Below, in pieces: positions 19,814 to 29,158 of a DNA stretch of 64,000 nucleotides. Every line of letters begins with the position of its first letter. Within the stretch, counting starts at the first letter, position 1. Source of the stretch: Fibrobacterota bacterium (GTDB lineage Bacteria; Fibrobacterota; Fibrobacteria; UBA11236); contig CANIEU010000004.1 in assembly GCA_947466585.1 (NCBI GenBank), forward strand, positions 62,001 through 126,000. The letters run 5' to 3'. The position numbers were made by a program, and so were the translations under genes. Under the pieces are notes generated by a model. The model did not search any database and was not told the DNA's origin. It saw only the letters and a program-made list of their open reading frames with translations.

Positions 19814-19848
19814 AAGGGGCGGGTGGGATACCCTTCGCCCCTTTTCTT
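19814..19848 (+). terminator. Terminator after the 632-residue unknown gene
   Basis: AAGGGGCG at 19814-19821 pairs with CGCCCCTT at 19836-19843 and is followed by TTCTTT. A GGG/CCC pair inside the loop can extend the fold. It is 34 bases after the stop. Confidence 0.8.
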
Positions 19849-19982
19849 TGAAGACCCGATTTCGGTTGCGTATGGATTTCGCTCAATATCATGGACTTAG
19901 AGGCCCACTACCCGGTTATCAACAGGGTGTTTTCAAGGCAAATCCTAGCGTAAGCCTCTGATTTGAAGGTCTTCCGCCAAAT

Positions 19983-20021
19983 AAAAAACCCCCTGCGCGA
20001 GACTGTTCGCACAAGGGGTTT
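19983..20021 (-). terminator. Terminator of the histone-tail/pseudo-receiver gene
   Basis: Read on the minus strand, AAACCCC pairs with GGGGTTT and an inner TGCG/CGCA adds to the stem, followed by a run of six T. It lies 28 bases after the stop of the gene at 20049. Read on the plus strand it could also stop leftover transcripts from the gene to the left. Confidence 0.85.
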
Positions 20022-20048
20022 AAAGTCAATGAGTTATCGAAATATGTA

Positions 20049-20870
20049 CTAGTCTTCGGCTCCGCCCGATTTGTCCTTCGCGCCGGTGTCGGTGTTCACA
20101 TCGAGGTCGAACAAACGCTTGAGCGGAATGATCTTGAGGCCCTTGCGCTGGTCGAGCGCGTCGGAGATTTTGTCTGCCGCAAAACCGATCAGCAGGGGAT
20201 GGTCGGGGTGGTTGGCCACGGCCTTGACGAACTGCGAGGCGCTGTAGCCCGGCATCAGAAAGTTGACCACGTAGGTATCGAAGTCGGCTTCCTGCATGAC
20301 TTCCAGGGCTTCTTCGGGATCGTCGGCTACTTCGACCACGGCGTTGGGCAGGATTTGCTGCACGATGGTCACGGTTTCGGTGCGGCGCTGACCCTCTTCG
20401 TCCACCACCAGAATGAAGCGCTCCGACGTGTCGGTGGGCACGAAGGCGGTCTCGAGCGGTTCGTCTTCGTCTTCGCGCAAAGCCTTGATGAGGTCGCGCT
20501 TTTCTTCTTCGAGCAGATCGTCTTTCTCGTCGATGTCGAGAGCGAGGTCATCGAGCGTGCTGCGCACGGCTTTGGCCTTGGAAGGGGCTTTCGAGGCCGT
20601 CGCAGTGGCGGTCGTGGAGACAGTTACCGCAACGGCGGTCTGGATGATTTCGACTTCGAGATGTTCGGCGGCGGGAATTTTTTTGGCGGTCACGGTATTG
20701 GGTTTCGCGGTTCGGGAATTCGGTTGCGGTTTTTTCGGGGCCGGAGTCTTGGCCTTCACCTTGGCTACGGCAACGACCTTGGCCTTTGCCTTGGCCGGAG
20801 CCTTGGCTTTGGGTTTGGTGGAAGACGCGCTCTTGGCTTTCAGCTTAACAGGTTGTTTTTTCGAGCTCAC
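20049..20870 (-). CDS. Lys/Ala-rich histone-like tail fused to a pseudo-receiver domain
   Basis: This 273-residue protein starts with GTG, preceded by a perfect GGAGG at five bases. Residues 1-100 are almost only Lys, Ala, Pro, Thr and Val (KAKAPAKAKAKVVAVAKVKA), like the disordered tails of histone H1-like bacterial proteins. Residues 105-140 are acidic. Residues 150-255 look like a CheY receiver domain: the acidic pair is D157-E158 and Lys251 fits the conserved lysine, but the phospho-acceptor Asp is replaced by Asn203 in YVVNFLMPG. It may bind DNA through the tail and signal without phosphorylation. Neither role is shown by sequence alone. pepP lies upstream on the same strand. Confidence 0.75.
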   Translation of the reverse strand: MSSKKQPVKLKAKSASSTKPKAKAPAKAKAKVVAVAKVKAKTPAPKKPQPNSRTAKPNTVTAKKIPAAEHLEVEIIQTAVAVTVSTTATATASKAPSKAKAVRSTLDDLALDIDEKDDLLEEEKRDLIKALREDEDEPLETAFVPTDTSERFILVVDEEGQRRTETVTIVQQILPNAVVEVADDPEEALEVMQEADFDTYVVNFLMPGYSASQFVKAVANHPDHPLLIGFAADKISDALDQRKGLKIIPLKRLFDLDVNTDTGAKDKSGGAED

Positions 20871-20950
20871 TCGGACCTCCGGTGCGAAAAAAGACCTCTC
20901 CCCTTAGGGCAATGGTAGAAAAGGGCGGAAGGGGGGAGGGACGGAAGACC

Positions 20951-20966
20951 AGCCCGCTAGCGGGCT
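20951..20966 (-). terminator. Perfect palindrome at the pepP stop codon
   Basis: AGCCCGCTAGCGGGCT is a perfect 16-bp palindrome that overlaps the pepP stop codon. As RNA it can form a short GC-rich hairpin, but no T run follows, so it may be a pause or 3' stability site rather than a full terminator. Confidence 0.5.
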
Positions 20967-22431
20967 AATGGCTGATGGCCTGTCGGGCCATCAAGGCTTC
21001 GATTTCGGGGATCTCCCGGGGGATGGAGGCGGAAAGGTTGCGGCATCCGGTCTTGGTGATCAGCAGGTCGTCTTCGATACGGATACCGATCCATTCCGAG
21101 TAACGCTTGCCCTTCAAGGTGATGGCAAAGTGCCCGTAGAGGCCGGGCTCGTTGGAGATCTGCCAGCCGGGTTGCAGGGGGTGGTCCTGATAGATGCGGT
21201 GCGGGTCGCCGTCGTGCTCTTGCTCGCCCATGAGGTGGGAGACCCCGTGAGGCTTGCCTGTGTAGGCGCGCTTAGCCTTTCCACCCTTGGAGAAGAAACG
21301 TTCCTCCAGGCTCTTTTCCAGAAAGGCCCAGACCTTGTCGTTCAGTGCGCGGATGGTGGCGCCGGGTTTGGCGTTACGCTCGTTCTCTTTGGCGGCCTCC
21401 AGCACAATGCCGTAGATCAGGGCCTGCAGGGGATTGAACTTTCCCGAGACCGGCAGCACGCGCGTGATGTCGGCGTGCATGGATCCCCAACGCGCCCCAA
21501 AGTCCATCAGCACCAGGCTACCGGAATGGAGCGGTTCGTCGTTCTTGAGGTAATGCAGCACGGTCGCGTTGCGGCCGCCGGCGATGATGGAGGGGAAGCT
21601 GAGTCCGTAGGGGCTGCGGCGCAGCATGCCATATTGAAGACGGGCTTCCAGGGCGGTTTCGGTGCCGAGTACTCCGGTTTCGGGTGCGGTTTCCAAAAAG
21701 GCGTCGCGTGTGACGGCCACGGCCTTGTCTACGTCTTTCACCTGATCGCGGTCGAGCGGCAGCCGCAGTTCGAAATGGAGCGGAGCGCAGGTGCGGATTT
21801 CGAATGGTCGTTTATCGGCGCGACGCACGCCGCGACCGAGCTTTTCGATACGTTGTTTGAACTCGAAATTGTGGTCGGTGCGGGTTTCCCGCACCTTTCC
21901 CTGTTCGTCGAGATAGCGGTGCCAAAAAGCATAACCGCGCGTCTTTTTCCACCGGCGCACGAGGGTTTCGAACCACGCTTCGAACTCGCCGAGAGGCCTG
22001 ACATCCTTTACGCCGGTGAGGATGCGGATGTCCTCGAGATCGGTGCCGACCGCAGCAGACGTACCGGACGTAGAGGGGATTCCGAAGCGCACACCGTCCC
22101 AAAATTCCCGCTCCGGATTTTTCTCCGGGAGGAAGAGCACTTCTTCACCGCAAAATTTTCCGAGACCGCCGGGAATCAGGGCGAGAATTACGTTCGGCTG
22201 ATTGATGCCGCAGAGGTGCAGCACGGCCGGCTCTTGAAAAATTTTGACCGCGCTCATGATCCAGATGTTTTCGGACCCGGGTTCGCGCGGCACGCCCGAG
22301 AAAATCGCGAAGGAATCGAGGGCATCGAGATGCGCGCGGCGGCGGGCCTTCAGGATCTCCGGAAACCGCGCACCCGACGAACCGACGGGGTAGACCTGGG
22401 AGTAGCGGCGGAGGAGGGAGGGAGATACCAT
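20965..22431 (-). CDS. pepP: Xaa-Pro aminopeptidase (aminopeptidase P, M24B)
   Basis: A 488-residue metallopeptidase that removes N-terminal residues before proline. The pita-bread domain has the five metal ligands: Asp in LVLMDFGARWG, Asp in MHADITR, His in GKPHGVSHLMG, Glu in ISNEPGLYG and Glu in GIRIEDDLL. The N-terminal half matches the aminopeptidase P creatinase-like domain. No signal peptide is present. It lies downstream of leuD, separated by 154 bases that hold an inverted microrepeat element, so it may have its own promoter. Confidence 0.93.
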   Translation of the reverse strand: MVSPSLLRRYSQVYPVGSSGARFPEILKARRRAHLDALDSFAIFSGVPREPGSENIWIMSAVKIFQEPAVLHLCGINQPNVILALIPGGLGKFCGEEVLFLPEKNPEREFWDGVRFGIPSTSGTSAAVGTDLEDIRILTGVKDVRPLGEFEAWFETLVRRWKKTRGYAFWHRYLDEQGKVRETRTDHNFEFKQRIEKLGRGVRRADKRPFEIRTCAPLHFELRLPLDRDQVKDVDKAVAVTRDAFLETAPETGVLGTETALEARLQYGMLRRSPYGLSFPSIIAGGRNATVLHYLKNDEPLHSGSLVLMDFGARWGSMHADITRVLPVSGKFNPLQALIYGIVLEAAKENERNAKPGATIRALNDKVWAFLEKSLEERFFSKGGKAKRAYTGKPHGVSHLMGEQEHDGDPHRIYQDHPLQPGWQISNEPGLYGHFAITLKGKRYSEWIGIRIEDDLLITKTGCRNLSASIPREIPEIEALMARQAISH

Positions 22432-22453
22432 GGAAGGCTCTTTGAGGGCTAAG

Positions 22454-22556
22454 CGTTGGAAGACGGAAGACGGTAGTAGGTTGACGGTAGCAAAACCACC
22501 AAAACAGGCGAATGCGTTTGTGTTCTCAACCGGCTACCGACTACCGTCTACCGTCC
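22454..22556. repeat. Inverted microrepeat element A
   Basis: GAAGACGGTAGT (22466-22477) is matched in inverse at 22540-22551 with one mismatch, and CGGTAGC (22485-22491) at 22533-22539 exactly. The arms are built from short repeats of the type GACGGTAGT, and the left arm has a few extra bases. It fills most of the gap between the leuD stop and the pepP start. Confidence 0.75.
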
Positions 22557-22585
22557 CACGGAGAGCGGACGAAAATCGGCTCGTC

Positions 22586-23200
22586 CTACCACTTCCCGCT
22601 GACATACGGCAGATTGTCCGCAACCTGCTCCACTTCGGAAAGGTGCGAGAGCAGTTCGCTCATCGGATTCCACTGACCGCTCAGGAATTGCGAACGCGGG
22701 CCTTCGGGCATGTCGACCTTGACGGTGACCGGACCCTTGAGCTCGTGGCCCTTTACGTCGAGCGTCCAGTTGGCGGTGGGGTCGCTTTCGGCGGAATCGA
22801 GCAGGCGGTTGATGGTCGCTTCGTCTACGGTGACGCAAGGAATGCCCAGCGAGACGCAGTTGCCGAAGAAGATTTCGGCGAAGCTTTCACCGACAACGGC
22901 TTCGATGCCCCAGCGCATGAGCGACTGCGGCGCGTGCTCGCGGCTGCTGCCGCAACCGAAGTTCTTGTTCACGAACAGGATTTTCCCGCCCTGATATTCC
23001 GGCTTGTCGAAGGTGTGGACCTGGCCCTTGGCGGCGAGGCCGCGGCGGTCGTCTTCGAAAGCGTGCTCGCCGATGCCGTCGAAGGTGACGGTGCGGAGGT
23101 AGCGCGCGGGAATGATGCGGTCGGTGTCGATGTCATTGCCGCGAACGGGAACGGCGCGACCGGAGACGGATTCGATGATGGCGGCGGCGGTGGCTTGCAT
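22586..23200 (-). CDS. leuD: 3-isopropylmalate dehydratase small subunit
   Basis: A 204-residue swivel domain of isopropylmalate isomerase, the second step of leucine synthesis. NDIDTDRIIPARYL near the N-terminus and NFGCGSSREHAPQSLMRWGIEAVV in the middle are diagnostic. The ATG at 23200 is four bases after the leuC stop, so the two subunits are translated from one message in matched amounts. Confidence 0.97.
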   Translation of the reverse strand: MQATAAAIIESVSGRAVPVRGNDIDTDRIIPARYLRTVTFDGIGEHAFEDDRRGLAAKGQVHTFDKPEYQGGKILFVNKNFGCGSSREHAPQSLMRWGIEAVVGESFAEIFFGNCVSLGIPCVTVDEATINRLLDSAESDPTANWTLDVKGHELKGPVTVKVDMPEGPRSQFLSGQWNPMSELLSHLSEVEQVADNLPYVSGKW

Positions 23201-23204
23201 GAGA

Positions 23205-24662
23205 TCAGCCCTGTTTCGCGCTGGTGGTGGAAAGGTTGAAGAAGGTGCGCGCGTCGGTGACCTTGCCCGTAAGGGCTGCGGCGACGGCCATGACCGGGCT
23301 CATCAGCAGGGTGCGGCCCGAAGGCGAACCCTGACGACCCTTGAAGTTGCGGTTGCTCGTGGAGGCGCTGACCTCGCGGTTTTTGAGCTTGTCGGGGTTC
23401 ATCGCCAGGCACATCGAGCAGCCGGGCTCGCGCCACTGGAAACCCGCGTCGGTGAAGATCTTGTGCAGACCCAGCTCTTCGGCGATTTTCTGCACCGGTT
23501 CGGAACCGGGAACCACCATGGCGCGCACTGTGGATGCGACCTTGAGGCCGGGATGGGCCGTGACGGCCTTGGTCACCGCATCGGCGGCTTCCTGCAGGTC
23601 GGAGATGCGGCCGTTGGTGCAGGAGCCGATGAACACGACATCGACGGGCACGCCCGCGATGGGCTGGTTCGCCTCGAGCGACATGTATTCGTAGGCTTCG
23701 TGGATGAGCGGGCGCTCCGATTCCGGAAAGGACTCGGCGGCCGGGATGGATTCGTCCACGGCCACGGACTGAGCGGGCGTGATGCCCCAGGTCACTTGCG
23801 GTGCGAGGGCGCTTCCGTCGATCACGACTTCGTCGTCGAAGGTCGCGTCCGCATCGGAGGCGATGCTCTTCCAGTAGGCCACGGCCTTGTCCCAATCCGC
23901 ACCCTTCGGAGCATACTCGCGGCCCTTGAGGTAGGCGTAGGTGGTTTCATCGGGATTCACGTAGCCGATGCGCGCACCGCCTTCGATGGACATGTTGCAG
24001 AGCGTCATGCGCTCTTCCATCGACATGGCTTCGATCACCGGACCGGCGTATTCGTAGGCGTGGCCCACGCCGCCGTTCACACCGAGTTTGCGGATGATGG
24101 CGAGGATGACGTCCTTGGCGTAGACGCCCGGAGCCAGTTTGCCCGTAACCGTAATGCGACGCACCTTGAGGCGGCCGAGGCTCATAGTCTGCGTGGCGAG
24201 GATGTCAGCAACCTGGCTGGTGCCGATGCCGAACGCGAGCGAGCCGAAGGCCCCGTGGGTCGAGGTGTGGCTGTCGCCGCAGGCGATGGTCATGCCCGGC
24301 TGGGTGAGTCCCATTTCGGGGCCGATCACATGGACGATGCCCTGATGGCCCGACTTGGCGCCGAAGAACGATACGCCGTGTTCACGGGTGTTGTTTTCGA
24401 TGGCCTGCAGCATCTCCTCGGCGAGGGTATCCTGCAACGGGCGCTGCCGGTCGCGGATCTCGGTGGGGATGATGTGGTCGACCGTCGCAAACGTGCGGTT
24501 CGGGTACTTCACCTTCAGGCCGCGGTCGCGCAGGAGCGCGAAGGCCTGGGGAGAGGTGACCTCATGCACGAGATGCAGGCCGATGAGGACCTGGTACTGG
24601 CCCGAGGAGAGTCGACTCACCACGTGGCGGTCGAAGACTTTTTGGTAGAGATTTTTGCCCAT
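23205..24662 (-). CDS. leuC: 3-isopropylmalate dehydratase large subunit
   Basis: A 485-residue aconitase-family enzyme. The [4Fe-4S] ligands Cys348 (GSCTNGR), Cys415 and Cys418 (PGCSMC) are all present with family spacing. [13 protein letters not shown] is also diagnostic. The ATG at 24662 gives the usual [11 protein letters not shown] start; upstream frames are not homologous. With leuD it converts 2-isopropylmalate to 3-isopropylmalate. No other leu genes are in the window. A TlpA-like gene lies 68 bases upstream on the same strand. Confidence 0.97.
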   Translation of the reverse strand: MGKNLYQKVFDRHVVSRLSSGQYQVLIGLHLVHEVTSPQAFALLRDRGLKVKYPNRTFATVDHIIPTEIRDRQRPLQDTLAEEMLQAIENNTREHGVSFFGAKSGHQGIVHVIGPEMGLTQPGMTIACGDSHTSTHGAFGSLAFGIGTSQVADILATQTMSLGRLKVRRITVTGKLAPGVYAKDVILAIIRKLGVNGGVGHAYEYAGPVIEAMSMEERMTLCNMSIEGGARIGYVNPDETTYAYLKGREYAPKGADWDKAVAYWKSIASDADATFDDEVVIDGSALAPQVTWGITPAQSVAVDESIPAAESFPESERPLIHEAYEYMSLEANQPIAGVPVDVVFIGSCTNGRISDLQEAADAVTKAVTAHPGLKVASTVRAMVVPGSEPVQKIAEELGLHKIFTDAGFQWREPGCSMCLAMNPDKLKNREVSASTSNRNFKGRQGSPSGRTLLMSPVMAVAAALTGKVTDARTFFNLSTTSAKQG

Positions 24663-24730
24663 AATAGTGGGCCAAATGTAGAAAAAAGGCCGGGTTCGGG
24701 AAACGGAGCGAAAAAAGGTAAAAGTTGCGC

Positions 24731-25237
24731 CTACAGCTGTTCCTGAACGAGCTGTTCGACCTTTTCGGCCGGGTACAGGCCTTCGAGCTTTTGTTTGATC
24801 CTTCCGTCCCGGCCCACGAGAAAGGAGGTCGGGAGGGCCCGCAAACCGCCGAAGGCGGTCTCGGTTTCCTGGTCGCCGATCAGCACGGGATAGTTCACCC
24901 CAAAATGCATGGTGATTGAAATCGCTTGCGAGCCTTCGGCATCGTCGATATTGATGCCCACGACCCGGAACCCGCGGTTGCCGTAGACTTCCTGCAGATG
25001 CACCAAGGTGGGGATTTCGGCGAGGCACGGTTGGCACCAGGTGGCCCAGAATACCACAAGGGTGACCGAGGTGTCCTTGGGCCCGAAGGAGTAGGGTTTG
25101 CCTTCATAGGTCAGCAGGGAGATATCGGGAATTTTATCGGCCGCATTTTTTTTCTCGCAACCAGTCAAAAGTGCTGCGGTAAGCAGTGCCGTGGCCAAGA
25201 GCAGCAGATAAGCGAAGCGCGGGGAGCGGTTGTGCAT
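24731..25237 (-). CDS. TlpA/ResA-like thioredoxin lipoprotein
   Basis: A 168-residue thiol-disulfide protein. The N-terminal helix ends in the lipobox LLTGC with Cys27 as the lipid anchor, so it should face the periplasm. The redox site is FWATWCQPC with Cys68 and Cys71, and the cis-Pro loop is RALPTSFLV. Such proteins reduce apocytochromes or other periplasmic disulfides. No cytochrome genes adjoin it. It lies upstream of leuCD on the same strand, and whether it is cotranscribed is unclear. Confidence 0.88.
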   Translation of the reverse strand: MHNRSPRFAYLLLLATALLTAALLTGCEKKNAADKIPDISLLTYEGKPYSFGPKDTSVTLVVFWATWCQPCLAEIPTLVHLQEVYGNRGFRVVGINIDDAEGSQAISITMHFGVNYPVLIGDQETETAFGGLRALPTSFLVGRDGRIKQKLEGLYPAEKVEQLVQEQL

Positions 25238-25310
25238 AAAGGGAATATACGAAGCGCACAGTGGTCCGGTGAGGTTTGAGGGTCGATGCGTTGGGTACCT
25301 CGCGGATACG

Positions 25311-25340
25311 TCGATTCAAGTCGATTCAAGCCGATTTAAA
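25311..25340. repeat. Three tandem copies of a 10-bp unit
   Basis: TCGATTCAAG is present twice in a row, followed by the diverged copy CCGATTTAAA. It lies between the divergent TlpA-like and ZIP-like genes and has no inverted partner, unlike elements A-F. Confidence 0.7.
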
Positions 25341-25405
25341 ATGCGACGATTGATCGCTGATGCCGAGGTAGCGCGCCACGATCCGTATTTCTACCCTTGA
25401 TCCTT

Positions 25406-26167
25406 ATGTCGAACCTTTGGCTTCCCTTGGGCCTTGCGCTGAGTTCCTGGGCCGGTTTTCTGCTGGGAACATTGCCGTTCCGCATACGTTCCTCGCATCA
25501 CGACCATGATCTGGAACACGAGATCGAGTTCTCGGTTCTGGACTATTTGTATCCGATCACGGTGGCGTTTTTTCTAGGGTACCTGGCCATCACCCTGATT
25601 CCCCACGCCCTGTTCGGCGGTGAAGGAAAGCCAATAGTCGCCTTTGCGGCCGGCGTGGCCGTAATGGCCGTGCTCTCGCGCAAGGTGCTCAAGAAGGATC
25701 CGTGCTGCGAGACGGGGCACGATCACGAACCGATCGGCTGGGCGTTTTTTTTAGCCCTGTCGGTGTGCGCCGTCAACGATGGCATTTTGATCGGGCTTAT
25801 CGATCCGCCTTGGTTCTCGGGGTTGAACCTGGGAATGATCATCCACAAGGTGACTTCGTCTTTCGCACTGGCGTTTGCGCTGGGGCACTGGAACTACAAA
25901 GGTATGCGGCTTGTTTGGCTGGGCGTGGCCAATGCACTTATCAGCCCGGTGTTGTTCTTTGTGGGGCAGGCGCTGAAGGGGCATGCCGCCATTCCGTTCG
26001 ATACGCTGCTGGGCTTTTCGGCGGGCGTGCTGGTGTATACCGTGTTTACGGGCATGTTGCCGCACAGCCGTCAGTTACTGAAGCGTAAACCCGCCGCTTG
26101 GTTCGGGTTCCTCGCCGCACTGGCGGTTTCGGTGGTGCTCGGATTCATCCACCGGGCGTTTCATTAA
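25406..26167 (+). CDS. ZIP-like divalent metal transporter candidate
   Basis: A 253-residue membrane protein with about seven hydrophobic helices. A histidine-rich segment (SSHHDHDLEHEIE) follows helix 1, and CCETGHDHE sits in a later loop. Helices with NDGILIGLIDP and IHKVTSSFALAFALGHWN resemble helices 4 and 5 of ZIP transporters, where such Asn, Asp and His residues bind zinc or iron, but the classical HNFxDG and HExPHE motifs are not intact. The ATG at 25406 is preferred over a TTG three codons earlier. It may be a distant ZIP member or another metal-handling protein. Confidence 0.6.
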   Translation: MSNLWLPLGLALSSWAGFLLGTLPFRIRSSHHDHDLEHEIEFSVLDYLYPITVAFFLGYLAITLIPHALFGGEGKPIVAFAAGVAVMAVLSRKVLKKDPCCETGHDHEPIGWAFFLALSVCAVNDGILIGLIDPPWFSGLNLGMIIHKVTSSFALAFALGHWNYKGMRLVWLGVANALISPVLFFVGQALKGHAAIPFDTLLGFSAGVLVYTVFTGMLPHSRQLLKRKPAAWFGFLAALAVSVVLGFIHRAFH

Positions 26168-26169
26168 TT

Positions 26170-26253
26170 CATCACAACAACACAACAACACAACAATAGA
26201 ACGCAATCGCCTTCGGGGTGTTTTTATTGCTGTGTTGCTGTGATGTTGTGTTG
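26170..26253. repeat. Inverted microrepeat element B
   Basis: Two 28-base arms (26170-26197 and 26226-26253) match in inverse at 24 of 28 positions around a 28-base loop. The arms are made of ACAACAC-type units. The element starts two bases after one stop codon and ends five bases before the convergent hldD stop, so it occupies the whole gap. It may act as a two-way terminator. Confidence 0.85.
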
Positions 26254-26258
26254 TTTTC

Positions 26259-27278
26259 TTACCAACCCAATACGCGTTCATCTTGGTCGAGGTAGGGAAC
26301 GTAGGCGGCGACGCCTTCTTCAAGGCTTTGGATGGGTTTCTCGTAGCCCGCAGCGCGGATCTTGCTGATGTCGGCCTTGGTGAAGTACTGATATTTGCCG
26401 CGCAGCACCTCGGGCATTTCCACAAACTCGATGTGCGGTTCGCGACCCATGGCGGCGAACACGGCGCGCATCATGTCGAGCCAGGTGCGGGCTTCACCCG
26501 TGCCCACGTTGTAGAGGCCGCCCAGTGCTTCGGGATGGAGGAAGTGCAAGGTCATGTCCACCGCATCCATCACATGCAGAAAGTCGCGCATCTGCTCGCC
26601 GTCGCGGTAATCGGGCCGATGTGACTTGAACAGTTTGACGCGGCCTTCGGCGAGAATCTGCGCATGGGCCTTGGCCACCATGCTCTTCATGTCGCCCTTG
26701 TGATATTCGTTGGGGCCGTACACATTGAAGTATTTGAGACCCACGGCACCAGCAGGGCCTTCGAAGGCTCCGTGGCGCAAGGCCCATTGATCGAATAGCT
26801 GTTTCGAGTAGCCGTAGCCGTTGAGCGGGCGCAGGCGCGGCACAACGGCGTGGTCGTCGTCGTAGCCGAGCGAGCCGTCGCCGTAGGTGGCGGCGGAAGA
26901 GGCGTACACGAGGCGCACGGGCTTTTTTTGCGACTGGCACCACTGTGCCAGTACCTTGGTGTATTCGAAGTTGTTTTTGAGCAGCAGCGCCACATCCGCT
27001 TCGGTCGTTGAAGAGATGGCGCCCAGGTGGAAGACCGCCTCGATTCCCGAATCATCAAAGCGACCCGACTGGATCCTGTCCAAAAAATCTTTACGGTCTA
27101 CATAATCCGCGTACTGCAGTGGAACCAGGTTCTTCCAGCGTGCGTCGGAACCCGGGGCGTCGACCAAGATCAGGTTCTCATGGCCGAGCTGGTTGAGACG
27201 GTAGGCGAGGGCACTGCCGATGAATCCGGCTGCACCGGTGATGACGTAGCAGGGAGCGTTTTTGGAACGGTGAGGCAT
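26259..27278 (-). CDS. hldD: ADP-L-glycero-D-manno-heptose 6-epimerase
   Basis: A 339-residue short-chain dehydrogenase/epimerase that makes the heptose precursor of the lipopolysaccharide inner core. The NAD(P) motif ITGAAGFIGSALAYRL is N-terminal, YASSAATYGDG carries the catalytic Ser region, and YGYSKQLFDQW has the Tyr and Lys. KYFNVYGPNEYHKGDMKSMV is highly specific for HldD. The gene is divergent from nth, with only 28 bases between start codons, so the two promoters must overlap. Confidence 0.96.
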   Translation of the reverse strand: MPHRSKNAPCYVITGAAGFIGSALAYRLNQLGHENLILVDAPGSDARWKNLVPLQYADYVDRKDFLDRIQSGRFDDSGIEAVFHLGAISSTTEADVALLLKNNFEYTKVLAQWCQSQKKPVRLVYASSAATYGDGSLGYDDDHAVVPRLRPLNGYGYSKQLFDQWALRHGAFEGPAGAVGLKYFNVYGPNEYHKGDMKSMVAKAHAQILAEGRVKLFKSHRPDYRDGEQMRDFLHVMDAVDMTLHFLHPEALGGLYNVGTGEARTWLDMMRAVFAAMGREPHIEFVEMPEVLRGKYQYFTKADISKIRAAGYEKPIQSLEEGVAAYVPYLDQDERVLGW

Positions 27279-27306
27279 AGACCAAAATTATAACCTTTGC
27301 GCTGCC

Positions 27307-28005
27307 ATGAACACTGCCAAGAAACCGTCGAAAACCCCTTCCAAAAAGGCTTTGGCCCTTCGGTCCAAAATGACCGAACGCGCCGATCGCATCGGGGAAA
27401 TGCTGAATGGGTTGTATCCGGATCCGCCGATTCCGCTCGATCACACGGATGCTTTTTCGCTTTGCGTCGCGGTTCTGATGTCGGCTCAAGCCACGGATGT
27501 TTCCGTGAACAAGGTGACGCCAGAGCTCTTCCGCCGCGCGCCCACGCCCGAGGCGATGGTCAAGCTGGGGCACTCGGCGATTCTCGGAATCATCAAGACC
27601 GTGGGTTTGGCTCCCACCAAGGCTAAGAATATTTGGAATCTGTCACGGATTCTTGTCGAACAGTATGACGGGAAGGTACCGCGCACGATGGAGGAGCTGG
27701 AGTCGCTCCCTGGGGTGGGGCACAAGACTTCTTCCGTGGTGATGTCGCAGGCTTACGGCGTGCCGGCCTTTGCAGTCGACACCCACATTCATCGTCTCGC
27801 CTTCCGCTGGGGCCTATCGAACGGCTCCAATGTGGTGCAAACCGAAAAAGACCTGAAGGCTGTGTTCCCCGAAGACACGTGGAACCTGCGTCATTTGCAG
27901 ATCATCTACTACGGACGGGAATACTGTCCCGCACAGCGGCACGACGCGGAGAAATGCGTGATTTGCCGCTTGTACGGGACGAAGGAAGGTCAGGCTAAAC
28001 GTTGA
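27307..28005 (+). CDS. nth: Endonuclease III-type DNA glycosylase with degenerate iron-sulfur motif
   Basis: A 232-residue base-excision repair enzyme. The helix-hairpin-helix LPGVGHKTSSVV carries the catalytic Lys, and FAVDTHIHRLAFR the catalytic Asp. The C-terminal [4Fe-4S] loop is abnormal: E. coli Nth has C-x6-C-x2-C-x5-C, but here only three cysteines remain, in EYCPAQRHDAEKCVICRLYG, spaced C-x9-C-x2-C, and the protein ends 11 residues later without the fourth. The basic N-terminal tail (KKPSKTPSKKALALRSK) is longer than usual. It overlaps the convergent ychF gene by 11 bases. Confidence 0.93.
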   Translation: MNTAKKPSKTPSKKALALRSKMTERADRIGEMLNGLYPDPPIPLDHTDAFSLCVAVLMSAQATDVSVNKVTPELFRRAPTPEAMVKLGHSAILGIIKTVGLAPTKAKNIWNLSRILVEQYDGKVPRTMEELESLPGVGHKTSSVVMSQAYGVPAFAVDTHIHRLAFRWGLSNGSNVVQTEKDLKAVFPEDTWNLRHLQIIYYGREYCPAQRHDAEKCVICRLYGTKEGQAKR

Positions 28006-29101
28006 ACAGGAAGTGCATGATGTCGGCATCGTGCACCAGATATTCTTTGCCTTCGGTGCGGACGAGACCTTTTTCCTTGGCGGCCTGCCAGCTTCCACAT
28101 TTTTGAAAGTCGTCGAAGCCGAGCGTCTCGGCTCGGATGAAGCCTTTCTCGAAGTCGGAGTGGATGACGCCTGCGGCTTGCGGGGCTTTGCAATCTTTCG
28201 GGATCGTCCAGGCACGGGTTTCCTGCTCACCTGCGGTGAAATACGTCTGCAGGCCGAGCAGCGAGAAGCCTTTGCGGATCACGCGGTCGAGTCCGCTTTC
28301 TTCGAGCCCCATTTCCTTGAGGAAGTCGGCCTTTTCGGCGGCGTCGAGCTCGGCGATTTCGCTTTCGATTTTTCCGCTGATCACGACCACGTCACACTTC
28401 TGCTCGGTTGCGAAAACCTTCACGGCCTCGAGGTGTGCGTTGCCGCTGGTGATTTCGTCTTCGCGCATGTTGGCGCAGTAGAACATCGGCTTGAGGGTGA
28501 GCAGGCCCAGGTCGCGGATCAGGTCGACCTCTTCCAAATTGAGTTCCGCGAGCCGCGCGGGCTTGCCGTCGTCAAGCAGCACCTTAATGCGTTCCAGAAT
28601 ACCTACGCGGACCTTGGCCTCCTTGGCGTCGGGCGCGGTGGCCTGACCGGAGAGCTTTTTGTCCTTCGCGAGCTTTTTATCGAGGGTGTCGAGATCGCGC
28701 AGGGCGAGTTCCAGGTTCACCACTTCGGCATCGTGCGCCGGGTTCACGGTGCCTTCGACGTGGGTCACGTTGACGTCCTCGAAGCAGCGCACTACGTGCA
28801 TGATGGCGTCGGTTTCACGGATATGGGAAAGGAACTGGTTGCCGAGTCCTTCGCCCTGCGAGGCGCCCTTGACGAGGCCCGCGATATCGACGAATTGCAT
28901 GATGGCGGGGAGTTCGCGCTTGGGCTTATAGACCCGTGTCAGTTCGGCCAGACGCGGGTCGGGGATGTTGACCATGCCGACGTTCGGGTCCTTGGTGCAG
29001 AACGGGAAGTTTGCCGCCTCGGCGCCGGCGCTGGTGAGGGCGTTGAAAATGGTCGATTTGCCCACATTCGGGAGCCCGACAATGCCGCATTTGAAACCCA
29101 T
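27995..29101 (-). CDS. ychF: Redox-regulated ATPase YchF (Obg family)
   Basis: A 368-residue P-loop ATPase of the Obg group that binds ribosomes and uses ATP. G1 is [15 protein letters not shown]3 is [17 protein letters not shown], the YchF-specific NMRED replaces the usual NKxD, and the C-terminal TGS domain includes [14 protein letters not shown]. The ATG at 29101 gives the conserved [12 protein letters not shown] start, with GAGG seven bases upstream. It lies 151 bases after the DUF420 gene, with element C between them. Confidence 0.96.
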   Translation of the reverse strand: MGFKCGIVGLPNVGKSTIFNALTSAGAEAANFPFCTKDPNVGMVNIPDPRLAELTRVYKPKRELPAIMQFVDIAGLVKGASQGEGLGNQFLSHIRETDAIMHVVRCFEDVNVTHVEGTVNPAHDAEVVNLELALRDLDTLDKKLAKDKKLSGQATAPDAKEAKVRVGILERIKVLLDDGKPARLAELNLEEVDLIRDLGLLTLKPMFYCANMREDEITSGNAHLEAVKVFATEQKCDVVVISGKIESEIAELDAAEKADFLKEMGLEESGLDRVIRKGFSLLGLQTYFTAGEQETRAWTIPKDCKAPQAAGVIHSDFEKGFIRAETLGFDDFQKCGSWQAAKEKGLVRTEGKEYLVHDADIMHFLFNV

Positions 29102-29158
29102 GGAAAGACCTCGGAGGAAAACGGAGACGGGAAAGGTAGAAAGGGGAGGGTGGAGGCC

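Noticed and set aside
20968-22452. A 494-codon open frame on the plus strand across pepP
   Set aside because: pepP on the minus strand has all five metal ligands. The plus-strand protein has no motif and mirrors the codon pattern of pepP.
23112-24746. A 544-codon open frame on the plus strand across leuC and leuD
   Set aside because: leuC and leuD are certain on the other strand, and this frame crosses their junction without matching any family.
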